From: Erpobdella octoculata
Taxonomy: Eukaryota; Annelida; Clitellata; Hirudinida; Erpobdellidae
Direction: 5' to 3'
Assembly (NCBI GenBank): GCA_963978895.1
Contig: OZ022245.1
Span: 21,038,906-21,102,905 of the forward strand
Length of the DNA stretch: 64,000 bases
In this document: positions 22,502 through 33,170 of the stretch, piece after piece
Position numbering within the stretch: position 1 is the first letter of the stretch
Layout of the letters: each line of letters starts with the position of its first letter
The notes under the pieces: model-generated
Seen by the model: the letters and a program-made list of their open reading frames with translations, nothing else
Told to the model about the DNA's origin: nothing
The model's database searches: none
Position numbers and translations under genes: made by a program

Positions 22502-22516
22502 GTTGCCATTGACGAC
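22502..22516 (-). promoter_or_regulatory. Candidate RFX X-box of the SPA17-like gene
   Basis: GTTGCCATTGACGAC (plus) has one perfect half site (GTTGCC), a 3-nt spacer and a weaker half (GACGAC). It lies about 145 bp upstream of the SPA17-like ATG, where X-boxes of ciliary genes usually sit. The loose consensus occurs often by chance, so position and the perfect half site carry the argument. Confidence 0.4.
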
Positions 22517-22519
22517 AGT

Positions 22520-24800
22520 GCTGGGTAGAATTGCAGTTTTCAAACGTTGCAGTTAATTTGTAATCGTTAACACTTCAAATAGATTTCAACAAATTTATTA
22601 AAAAAAATAGTTTTATTAAATATTTTAAGCAAATTAAACTGAAAAAAACCATGCAACGCAAAGTTATGTACATGCGTGAAATTGGTGAAATTAAATCCGA
22701 TTACATTTTAAAACTCGGATGATTTGTACACGAAATTCCGTAACTTTTCCAAATTTAAAAGAATACAGTAATTCTATTCAAATATTATAAAGAAAAAAAC
22801 TACTAATAGCTTCAAAAATTTTCAGTAAACTAAATATGATGACATACAAATAACTGTTAGAAGTCTTGAAACTTTGCATTGTGAACCAATGTCGACTGCC
22901 GCGCAGCTAGCTAAAAATGCGAAAACAGTGCATCTCATATCAATACATGGAGTTAAATTCAGTTGAGCTATTACAGCGCAACAGATATAATGGACAGTTT
23001 AATATGTGCAAAGCAATAATCAAGTATTGACTGTTTTATTATTCAATAATCTGATTCAACTACCACCCAAACTTAGCTGGCTCCAGTTCCAACAAGAGCT
23101 GTGATGATCCGACAATCAAGAATATGTTCAGATGTATAAACAGACTTTGTAATTGTATTCTTTACACTCGAAAATGTGTAAAGAAGATTGAATAGCTTAC
23201 TGAAGCAAGCCCGAAACAGTTTTACAAATTTCTAAGTCTCAGCAAATATTTGAAAACTGTCTGGTCAAACGTATTTTTCAGCAGGTTTCTGTTAGGTTTT
23301 ACGCAAAACATTAGAAATGCTAAAGTGCAGGTCATGGCTGTACAGGAGGTTTTTTAAAAGCAAAAGTGGCATTGCGGATGAAAAATTCTATTGAATTTTA
23401 TCAGTACATCAGAAATTACACACAAATCAGCAAAACTTAAAAGAGCTCCAAGGATCTAAAAAAAAAGAAGAAAAAATTACAATACAAATGCTCTTGCGGG
23501 TGCTCCAAAAGAGTAGTAGGGCAGAAAAAAACATTTTCATTTCATTCTCGGACCAGCTAACGACTCCCCAAAATAAGCGCAACTGCTCAAAGTTATCTTT
23601 GTAGCCATGAAAAAATCTTGCCGCCCAAGTTCATAGAATTAGTCGAGTTGTTCGAGTTTGGCTTGAACCATACCAGTCTAGAAGTTAACACATGGAAGAG
23701 TCTCGTTTAGTCACTCTCACAAAAACGTCTACCAAGGAATATAAAAAACCCTTTTCCGATAAAAATAATAAGTGATAACCTTTTTTCGTCTGGTTGAGAC
23801 AATCCTAGTGATCAATACTGCAGCTTAAAAGTCATTCTCAGCTTTGAAATGTCTGATGACCTAACTTCACAGCACGATAGAAAAAGAGAGGTGTCTTGTG
23901 TTGACATTGCTTCAGATTTCTTCAGAGAGAAAAATACAGAAAAAAATGAGAAGAAAAAAAGAGTAAACAAAAAACTTAATATCTTTTCTTTTGGTTTTAC
24001 AGTAAAAAAATGTATTCAAGACATATTACACCGGGCTGCATAACGACAGAATTCAAAAAGTTGAAAAAAAAACTAAAAAAAATGTCAGGTCCACCACCAT
24101 TATGAAATTCCTGGATCTGCCGCTGATGGGGGGCTTTGTCGTTTTTTTCTCGCCTCCTTGTAACTGCGCGTTTGGCTATTTTTGGAAAATAAGTTAAGCA
24201 TTTTGTCATTTGTTTCAAATGTCTGGGTGTTTGAATAAAATGCTGGTAATACCACGTTGGGTCGGGTCATGTCGAAGTGAATCGGTTCGGGTCGCTAAAT
24301 TAAGAGCGGTAGCAGGACCGGTCGAACCATGAAAACTTGATCCATGGACAACTTTGGTCTCCACTGATAACTTACGGAACTTTACTTAGGTACCTACGTA
24401 CGTTTACTGCGCACAACACAAGTCCCCGCACTGTCAACAAGCTTTTTGCGACAGGTTGGGCACGTATTTAAAAGAACAAACTACACAAACTCTGCAAATG
24501 GTCAAGTGCTATCTGTTGCAGAATTTTGGAAACAGTAACTGGCTGGTATTGGATACCGGTATGATACTGTAGGGCTTTCTCCTACATTCATCAAAGCTAC
24601 TTTTGATTTGCCAGTGTAAAAACGTTTTGCAAAAATTTAATGCCATGACCTGAAATAAATTTTGCTTGTTCCTCGGATCGAATACTGGGCTGATTTTCAT
24701 GAATATCAAATTCCGACAATCTTTAAGTCTCTTATAATCTAGCTAACAAATGCGTTTGATTTTATTGACAAAACTGGCACTGTGGAATTCAGATAACTCG
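22520..24800. other. Intergenic stretch without a supported gene
   Basis: Several small frames exist (for example 23849-24043 plus and 24509-24709 minus), but none shows a domain, signal peptide or consistent splice sites. A TGAAATTCCTGGATCTGCCG motif near 24102-24121 resembles words seen at transposon margins in other invertebrates, without further support here. Confidence 0.4.
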
Positions 24801-25089
24801 ACATGACAAATTTAGTGCAAATCCCACGCAAATTGCCTCATCGCTCGCACTGAGTCCCATCGAGTTGGTCAGCTACCCATTAAAGCTGCAGGTGAGCAGT
24901 GTTAATCAACAAGAAAAACTGTTTTTTTGTTTTTAGGTAATTCCGTAAGATCTATCATTAATTACAGATCCTACGTGAATACCTTATGTTTATTTATAAT
25001 TAATATTAACTAATACTAAATTATCCTCCACAACCCGCCCTTACAAACATTGAAACAAATAACAATAAAAAAACATAAATAATAACAAA

Positions 25090-25300
25090 CCAACTTAAAA
25101 AAACTATTAACGATGTTCAATATAATATACAGAAATGCTATCGTCCACCAAAAAGATCAAAACAAACTTGAAAAAACTATTTAAAATGTTCATTATATAC
25201 TGAATTATTATTATCCACCAAAAAAAGAACAAAAAAACTTAAAAACTATTTACAATGTTCAATATATACAAAACAATATCTTCCACCATCTTCTTTGTTC
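25090..25300. repeat. Tandem units, about 70 bp, in the left foldback arm
   Basis: Units with TGTTCAATATATAC, TCCACCAAAAA and AACTTAAAAAACTATT repeat about three times. Inverted, more numerous units occupy about 30530-31000 in the right arm. Confidence 0.7.
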
Positions 25301-25629
25301 TTGACTTGTCCTGTATTCATTTGACCTCCGACACCAACGAAAATAATAATAATGTGAATAAAGATTATATGATGATGATGATGTAAAACATCTTTTAATA
25401 CAAACAAACCAACAAGCCTTGTTTCAGATTCTATAATTAAATATTCAGGCAGCAAGAAAAATAAAAAAATAAATAAAAATAACAACTTGGGAAAAACAAA
25501 AGATTGCATCATAGTATTTAATTAACCAATTTGTTCAAAAACAGGATTAATATAAATTAGGGAATTCATTTAAAAAAAGTTGAAAAATTTAACTAGAAAA
25601 AACATTAACTGTAAACAATATTTACAAAA

Positions 25630-26260
25630 CAAAAGCAGCTGTGAATGCAAAGATGAACAGAATTGTACAGGTCTAATTATAACATAGAAGAAAACCATCA
25701 GACTACAGAGTCAATAAAGGTTATAATAATCCATAAGTGAAAAAGACTACAAAGTCAGTACATGTGCAAAAACCCCATAAGCAAAGAATAACAGAAGACT
25801 ATATAGGTGCAGATAATCTGCTAGCAAAGATGACCATCAGGCTGTACAAGTACAAAAATAAAAAAAAACTATCAACCACAGATACAAAGAATTTGCAAGA
25901 AAATATGACCATAAGTACATTACAAACACAAACAGCCAATAAGTTATGAAAACAAACAAGGCATTACAGGTACAAAAACCCCAAAAAGAAAAAAAGACTG
26001 CCAAGACAAAACAGGTATAATTACCTTAACAGCAAACAAAACCACCAAAGCATTAAAGATACTAATAAATAAAAAATAAAGAAAATCATCAGGGTAGTAC
26101 AGGTACAAATAATTCAAAAGTAAAAAAGACCAGCAGAGCAGCACAAGTACAAATAACCCATAAGTGAAAAACCACCAAGTCGGTATATGCAGAAATAACC
26201 CGCACTGGTTCCAGGCAGCAAAAACCATTATGTCAGTACAGGTACATATAACACAAGTTT
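25630..26260 (+). repeat. Degenerate internal repeat (ACAAGTACAAATAACCC..)
   Basis: Imperfect units of roughly 40-60 bp containing ACAGGTACAAATAA, AAGTGAAAAAGACC and CACCAG. The same units in the same orientation recur at 29220-29590 and 31400-31510. Confidence 0.65.
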
Positions 26261-26633
26261 TTCTCACTCTGATGCACAGATAAATCAGCAATGCAAAGTC
26301 AGACGGCAATAGACATTCAGGTAATGGGTGCAAGTGAAGGATATCACTGGCAACATCTAGCTACAAATCAACAAGGAGCGACTTATGTGTGATGGTCAGT
26401 TGTTGTTGATAGAAACAGTGAGAGTCGTATTCTGTTTATTCGAGATAGCAGCGTCTTTCAAGTAGAGGTGTTGAGATAAAAAAATTAAACAAAGCTTGAT
26501 CTTTTCTTCCTTGTTGGCCTACTGCGACCACTTGGTATTTAATAAAAAAAACATAATCAGGGCTGCCTCTTGCTTCTTAAAATTTTTGCACTCTCTTGAA
26601 TATATTGAATTGCCATAAACTGGTGAAGATGAG

Positions 26634-26745
26634 GAGACATCTCAAGTTAAAAATATTCTTATCAGTACAGAATAGACTTAAAAGCCACATGACATCTCAA
26701 GTTAAAAATATTCTTATCAGTACAGAATAGACTTAAAAGCCACAC
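26634..26745 (+). repeat. Tandem duplication of about 55 bp
   Basis: Two adjacent near-identical copies containing CATCTCAAGTTAAAAATATT and AGTACAGAATAGACTTAAAA. A third, more diverged copy starts at about 28265. Confidence 0.85.
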
Positions 26746-27050
26746 GAAGCATGGAAAAGAAGATACTGAAGAGCAACAGTACGACGATACAGCCCTGAAT
26801 GGTATTATGAGCAACGTTAGTTGATGAAGACGTCTTGCAGCAAAGGTCATGTTGGCAGTCCTTTGACCCGAACTGGTTTTCTGGTAAAAAGTTGTTGAAG
26901 TGGACGTTACAGATGAACAGAGTGATACACAACACAAGCTAGGAGGTCTTCAGCAATGGAGAGTAGAGATGTCTCGGTGATTGTCACAACAGGTCCAATC
27001 AATTTCTTTTGTAAAACGTGGACACTGAGGGCGCCATGGAAATTTTGAAA

Positions 27051-27164
27051 CATCAATCTGGAAAAGGTTCTTGCTACTGTGAAGAAAATGGTGGAGCTTG
27101 GATGCAGCATACAGAAGGTGGATGAGTCAGAAAAGGATGGGGGAAGGACAGATTTTGTTGATCA
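27051..27164 (+). pseudogene. Partial copy 1 of the 32.1-kb coiled-coil exon
   Basis: This matches the 3' part of the minus-strand exon at 32105-32426 (INLEKVLATVKKMVELGCSI..), in opposite orientation. The match runs through the exon's donor site into the following intron (GTAAGTTTTTACTAAG...). It therefore derives from genomic DNA and not from mRNA. A base change shifts the frame after the DESEK box. It lies inside the foldback region in a directly duplicated segment. Confidence 0.75.
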
Positions 27165-27757
27165 GTAAGTTTTTACTAAGTAATTGAGTAGAAATAAAAC
27201 TATTTTATTCAGAGATTTTGTCCAGAATTGTAACATCAAAAACTACTAGTTTGTATTAAGCATGGAATTAAAGTGCTCTACCCAATGCTTCAGGATTTGA
27301 CCACAATCAGTAGACATGAATTTCAGTTAAAGAAAACCACTTAAAGCTGAAAACCAATATAGAGCAGCTTGGCAGAGGACATCATCTCTTTGATGGTAGG
27401 TTCAACTACGTTTCTGTTTTCTTTATACTAAACTTAAGCTTGTATTTGCAAGATGCCCTCGAAAACTGATCAAAAAGTTGCTTTGAGTCCTGAATGTGTG
27501 CTACCAGTGCCCAGTCATTAGCGAATAACAGATTCTTAAACATCAAAGCGAAGACTTATAGGCCACAAGAAACATGGAGCTCGGATGCAGCATACAGAAG
27601 GTGGATGAGTCAGAAAATAATGAACAGAGTGATATACAACACAAGCTAGGAGGTTTTCAGCAATGGAGAGTAGTGATGTCTCGGTGATGGTCACAACAGG
27701 TCCAATCAATTTCTTTTGTAAAACGTGGACACTGAGGGCGCCATGGAAATTTTGAAA

Positions 27758-27870
27758 CATCAATCTGGAAAAGGTTCTTGCTACTGTGAAGAAAATGGTG
27801 GAGCTGGATGCAGCATACAGAAGGTGGATGAGTCAGAAAATGATGGGGGAAGGACAGATTTTGTTGATCA
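27758..27870 (+). pseudogene. Partial copy 2 of the 32.1-kb coiled-coil exon
   Basis: Second copy of the same exon 3' half plus intron start, created by the direct duplication of the 26.9-27.3 kb segment. It lacks one T in the GTGGAGCTTGG box (here GTGGAGCTGG), giving a frameshift that copy 1 does not have. Confidence 0.75.
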
Positions 27871-28902
27871 GTAAGTTTTTACTAAGTAATTGAGTAGAAA
27901 TAAAACTATTTCATTTAGAGATTTTGTCCAGAATTGTAACATAAAAAACTACTGGTTTGTATTAAGCATGGAATTAAAGTGCTCTACCCAATGCTTCAGG
28001 ATTTGACCACAATCAGTAGACACAGTCTTAAATGGTACTATAAGCAACGTTAAATAATGGAGATTTTTTTCACAATTAAAACAGAGCCATGCATTCCATC
28101 GTAAAAGTAACGAAAATGTTGATGAATTTCTAATGACTGCCAATCTTTTTTAAAACTCTTTCAAAAGACCCTGCCATAGAAGTATACAAGTACCTGCTGG
28201 AAGGATATTAAGAAAAAGTACAGCGCAGAACAACTAAAATAAACGGTGTAAATAAGAAGAGACATTTTCTCAAGTTAAAAATATTTTATCAGTACAGAAT
28301 GGACTTATAGGCCACAAAAAGCATGGAAAAAAGATACTGAAGAGCAGCAGAACAAAGGTACAGTCCTAAGTGGTACTATGAGCAACGTTAAATGATCCAG
28401 ACGTTTCTTCACTATTAAGAAAAAACCATGTTATAGAAGTATACAAGTACCTGCTGGAAAGATATAACAAAAAAGTACAGCACATAGCAACTAGAATTAT
28501 ATTTAGAATAGTTTAGTTTTTATATCAAAATAGGCTGTGAAGGCTGGACCCACCATTGCTAACAATTTACCTATGTGATTGTAATAGTTGATGATGGACA
28601 GGAGCAGATTCAGAATTACGCGGTCCAATCACGGTTTTGAGATTTTTGTACAACTTTTTCATGTCGTGCTGGTGAGGAACACAGCTGAGTGGTTTTGACT
28701 GATTTTCAGCTCTGTAGACATCAATCTTCAATCGATACCCTTAGGAAGACTTCAGGATGTCGTAGTTTACATTTTGGTAGGCCAGTTGTGAAGATGTAGC
28801 CAACTCCTTTTTTTTACCAGTTTGTTAGAGTCCGAGATACCAGTTTTTTTACTCATTGCAATGTCGATGCTGTAGCATCCTTTTGCATCATGCAAAAATC
28901 TT

Positions 28903-29112
28903 TGCTTTGATAATTCATGATTCTACTCTGATTATCCAGACAGGTGACATAGCTCTGAAGTCTAAAACTGTTAACATAGACAATAAAGTCCGAACCATAA
29001 TAACCAAAGCCATTCGGAAGGCTAACAAGACGTCTACATAACGATCACAGCATTGGTCTCACTACTAAGGTTTAAGCTCATCAAGTCATTGTATTCACTA
29101 CAATTGTCCTGG
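28903..29112 (+). mobile_element. RTE-type reverse transcriptase C-terminal fragment, copy 1
   Basis: Translated pieces (ALKSKTVNIDNKV.., KAIRKANKTS) resemble the segment after the catalytic palm of RTE-clade retrotransposons (pattern NIDxEVxxRIxKASxAFGRL). Stops and small deletions are present. Near-identical copies follow at 29886-30095 and 31197-31400. Confidence 0.5.
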
Positions 29113-29885
29113 ACATTTTATCTTCACCATATCGTAAAACCTGATCCTGATTAACAAGAAATGCCTTGTTCTTGCACTGTGGAAATCAAATCTGATAAAA
29201 TTAGCTCCCAAAACGACTCAATTCATAAAAAACCAAATAATCCATAAGCAAAGAAAGTCACCAGAACTGTACAGGTTCAAATAACTCAAAAGCAAAGAAG
29301 ACCACCAGGACTGCACAAGTGCAAATAACACAAAAGTGAAGAAGACCATCAAGGAAGTACAGGTACAAACAAGTCAAAAATGAAAATAATCACCAGGACA
29401 GTACACGTACAAACAACTCAAAAGTGAAAAAAACAACAGGACAGTAAATGTACAAATGACTCAATAGCAAAGAAAACAAGAATTGCCTTATTTTTGCACA
29501 GAGGAAATCAAAGTTGATGAAATTTGCTCCCATAACGACTCAACAGTAAAGAAGACCACCAGGACATTACAAGTACAAATAACTCAACAGCAAAGCATTG
29601 TTATTTGTTTCAATAACTGTAAGTCGGGTTGTGGAGGATAATTAAGCATTAGTTAATAATACTTATAAATAAATATAAGGTATTTACGAAGGATCTGTAA
29701 ATAATTGTAGATCTTACGGAATTACCTAAAAACAAAAAAAACAGTTTTTCTTGTTGATTGACACTGCTCACCTGCAACTTTAATGGGTAGCTGACCAACT
29801 CGATGGGACTCAGTGCGAGCGATGAGGCAATTTGCATGTGATTTGCACTAAAGCGGTTAAAAAACTGTTGAGAATAACATGTATG

Positions 29886-30095
29886 TTTGACAATTCAGGA
29901 TTCTACTCTGATCATCCAGACAGGTGAAAAAGCTCTGAAGTCTAAAACTGCTAATATAGACAATAAAGTCCAAACCAAAATAACCAAAGCCAGTACTGCA
30001 TTCGGCAGGCTAACAAGACGTCTACAGAACAATCACAGCATTGGTCTCACTACAGAAGTTGAAGATCATCAAGTATTCACTACTCTTGTTTTTTT
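29886..30095 (+). mobile_element. RTE-type reverse transcriptase C-terminal fragment, copy 2
   Basis: The best preserved of three: KITKASTAFGRLTRRLQNNH and SIGLTTEVEDHQVFTT follow the RTE pattern AFGRLxxRLWNNHxIxLxTK closely. The frame then runs into foldback-arm DNA at about 30096. Confidence 0.6.
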
Positions 30096-30298
30096 ACAGT
30101 TAATGTTTGTTCTTGCTAAATTTTTCAATTCTGTTGAAATGAATTCTTTAATTTGTATTAATCCTGTTTTTTTTTTTAACAAATCGGTTAAATAAATCTA
30201 TTTTTCCCATGTTGTTATGTTTAAATTATTTTCATCTTTCTTCCTGTCTGTGTGATTTTTAATTATAGAATCTGAAACAAGGCTTGTTGGTTTGTTTG

Positions 30299-30345
30299 TA
30301 TTAGCAGATGTTTTACATCATCATCATCATCATATTATCTTTATT
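30299..30345. repeat. Short CAT triplet run in the foldback arm
   Basis: CATCATCATCATCAT run of the right arm. The inverted counterpart (GATGATGATGATG) is in the left arm at about 25371-25384, confirming arm homology. Confidence 0.7.
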
Positions 30346-31196
30346 CACATTATTATTATTTTTGTTGGTGTCGGAGGTCATCCTAGTGCATCAGCTTCAG
30401 TTGTTGACATCTTGCTCTCACTCACTGAATCAACCGTACAGAACAAGAACGAGGAGATGGTGGAAGAACAAGGAGATGGTGGAAGAACAAGGAAATGGTG
30501 GAATAAATGAATTATTACCGGACGAGGCAATGATAAGAAGATGGCGGATGTTTTGAATTGTTATATATTGATGTTTTTTAATGCCTAATGCTTTTTTGCA
30601 TCAATATATGAACAAATGAATGCTGGACAGTTCAAGAACAAGAAAGATGGTGGACGTTTTGAATTTTCTATTGATGTTTTTCTTGTGCCTAATGCTTTTT
30701 ATCCATCAATACAAAAACAATTAAATGCCGGACAAGTCAAGAAGATGGTGAACAATTTTATTTTGTATATATTGAACTTTGTAAATAGTTTGTAGGTTTT
30801 TTCTTAATTGATGATACTAATTCAGTATATATTGAAAATTTTAAATAGTTTTTTTCAAGTTTGTTTTGTTTTTTTTTTGGTAAAAATACTATTTCTGTAT
30901 ATATTGCAAATTTTAAATAGTTTTTTTCAAATTTGTTTTAATTTTTTTTATGGACAATACCTATTTTGTATATATTGAACAAAGTTATTAGTTTTTAAGT
31001 TTGTTTTGTGATGTTTGTTCTGTTATTGTTATTTGTTTCAATGTTTGTAAGGGCAAGTTTTGAAAGATAATTAAGTATTAGTTAATAATATTTATAAATA
31101 AATATAAGGAACTCGGTGCGAGCGATGAGGCAATTTGCATGTGATTTGCACTAAAGCGGTTGGAAAAAAAACTATTGAGAATAACATGCATTTTTG

Positions 31197-31400
31197 ACAA
31201 TTCAGGATTTTACTCTGATCATCCAGACAGGTGACATTGCTCTGAAGTCTAAAACTGCTAATATAGACAATAAAGTCCGAACCATAATAACCAAAGCCTG
31301 CATTCGGCAGGCTAACAAGACGTCTAGAGAAAAACCACAGCATTGGTCTCACTACAGAGGTTGAAGATCATCAAGTATTCACTACTTTTGTCCTGGACAA
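31197..31400 (+). mobile_element. RTE-type reverse transcriptase C-terminal fragment, copy 3
   Basis: Same segment as copies 1 and 2, directly after the outer end of the second right-arm copy (GATTTGCACTAAAGCGG). The shared flank shows that arm plus RT fragment were duplicated as one unit. Confidence 0.5.
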
Positions 31401-31600
31401 GACCACGAAGACAAATAGCTCAAAAGCAAAGAAGACCACCAAAGCAGTATAGGTACAAATAACTGGAAAGCAAGAAAGACCAACAGTGCTGTACACGCAC
31501 AAAAGAACAAAAAACCGATCATATTTTCTACATTTCAGCTGAAAGAATGGCAACCAAATAAAATAGAAATCGGTATGAAAGTGGTAATAAGATAGAAAAA

Positions 31601-32426
31601 CTAATAATCGGTGCCGGAGGTCAGCTGCAGATCAAAATCTACAGATGCCGAGGGTTTCTTCTGAAAATTTCAAGTTATTATATTAGCATTAAATTGGTAA
31701 TAATACAATTTATAATAGACATACAAACTAATTTGTATTATTATGGCTTATGGTAATTATTCAATGAAGCCTTGATTGTTATTCCTAGGACTAACTGCAT
31801 TGGTGTATCTTTATATACGATATATTCGTTAAGTAAACATTCGTATCTAAACATCAACTAAACGAGACACTACCACTGGATAATCAAGTAGTTCAAGTCA
31901 TCACTTGGTTCGGGTGATAAATTTTTTAAGATTATCAGCCTTTTCAGGTCATCAATTCAGTGGGTCATCAATTATTAATTATTTTAGATAAAAATCTATC
32001 GAACTCAAAGTAAATTAGAACTGAGACACTTATAGTTTAACAGCAAATAGCTGATTGACAGTTAAATAGTCTTATTTCTACTCAATTACTTAGTAAAATC
32101 TTACTGATCAACAAGATCTGTCCTTCCCCACCCTTTTCTGACTCATCCACCTTCTGTATGCTGCATCCAAGCTCCACCATTTTCTTCACAGTAGCAAGAA
32201 CCTTTTCCAGATTGATGTCCTCGACCGTCATCACCGTCTCCAGGTGCCTGCTGGTAGCGACCATCTCTTGTACACATCCCTTCAAACTCTCCGCCTTTTC
32301 TTGCAAGTGTTTTCTCTCCGCCGCAACCACTTTGTCAATATCAACGGCACCTCCAAGTATCTTCTCCACGTCTTCTCTCACCCTAGTAATCAATATATTA
32401 AAATCAACATTGTTAGATGATCCGGA
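31601..32426 (-). CDS. Unrecognised coiled-coil protein, partial gene model
   Basis: The exon at 32105-32426 opens after an acceptor (AATTTAG|TCCGG) and ends at ATCA|GTAAGA. It encodes about 107 residues of heptad-like, Lys/Glu-rich sequence (VREDVEKILGGAVDIDKVV.., LEKVLATVKKMVELG). It is clearly less AT-rich than its surroundings. A possible last exon (31601-31660) follows TTTTCAG and encodes KKPSASVDFDLQLTSGTDY before TAG, but its frame does not join the first exon directly, so an exon is missing or the join is different. A possible upstream 33-nt exon near 32758-32790 is phase-compatible. Further upstream the locus is occupied by a Penelope-like element. I do not recognise the family. Confidence 0.5.
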
Positions 32427-32871
32427 CTAAATTATGGCCATGTTGCGATTTTTTCAGGCAAAAGCGTTTAATTTTATAGCTTTATAACGGATGACAAATG
32501 CATCTCAAGAAAGAGCACACTGTTCTTGTATTTTCATAAACTGTTTAGGTAATAAATATCTCATAACAAACTGCTCTTTTTTTCTGACTTCCCTCTTTCT
32601 AAAAAGTGAACTAATCCCTTCTCCATCGCTAGTCTTCCCGATTCACAAGTTTTCAGGCTAACAAAGCTGATTTAAAACAGACAAAACAATAAGCTACTAA
32701 AGCTGTATTTAGAGCAATCTCAATACCAAAAATATGTAGAAACAATTTGTTTTTACTTTCAGCCGATTAAAGGCAATCGTGTAAATAGCGACTAAAAAGA
32801 AAAGGAAGATAAGATCAAATGTTTGCTTTTTCCGCCGTTTTTGGCCCCTCCGCCAAAGATGTCTAGATCCG

Positions 32872-32872
<1 letters not shown>

Positions 32873-32903
<31 letters not shown>
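32873..32903. repeat. (TA)n microsatellite
   Basis: About 30 bp of TA directly before the first Penelope-derived segment. Confidence 0.9.
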
Positions 32904-32906
<3 letters not shown>

Positions 32907-33170
32907 ATATCAAGTCTTCATGATGGCTCTGGACGGCACAGAATTGTCCCTCGTTTCTTGCGTCTTCAGTCTATTCTAAGCCAAATTTTGGCGCTAACTG
33001 TCTTAGTGGCAACAGTTACTGTCCCGATCAATATAAAACGAGCGTAATATTTGGCTACCTGAACAGAGCTCTTAACTACTCTTCAACTCAGGTAGACTTC
33101 GATAAAGAATTAACAAGAATGAAAACTCTTCTAATCAATAACGATTATTCCAATAGAATGGTCGATAATA

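Larger units (their letters stand above)
24809..31156. mobile_element. Large foldback (inverted-repeat) region
   Basis: The left arm (about 24809-25620) begins TTTAGTGCAAATC and contains GCCTCATCGCTCGCACTGAG. It recurs inverted twice: 29580-29853 (outer part, nearly complete) and about 30095-31156 (longer, with an internal deletion near its end). All copies end at GATTTGCACTAAA. Between the arms are imperfect repeats built on ACAGGTACAAATAACTCAAAAG..GACCACCAG (25630-26260, 29220-29590), a direct duplication of about 450 bp (about 26920-27300 against 27610-28030), and pieces of other elements and of a gene exon. I see no transposase, so this is either a non-autonomous foldback element or nested copies of one. 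Confidence 0.65.
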
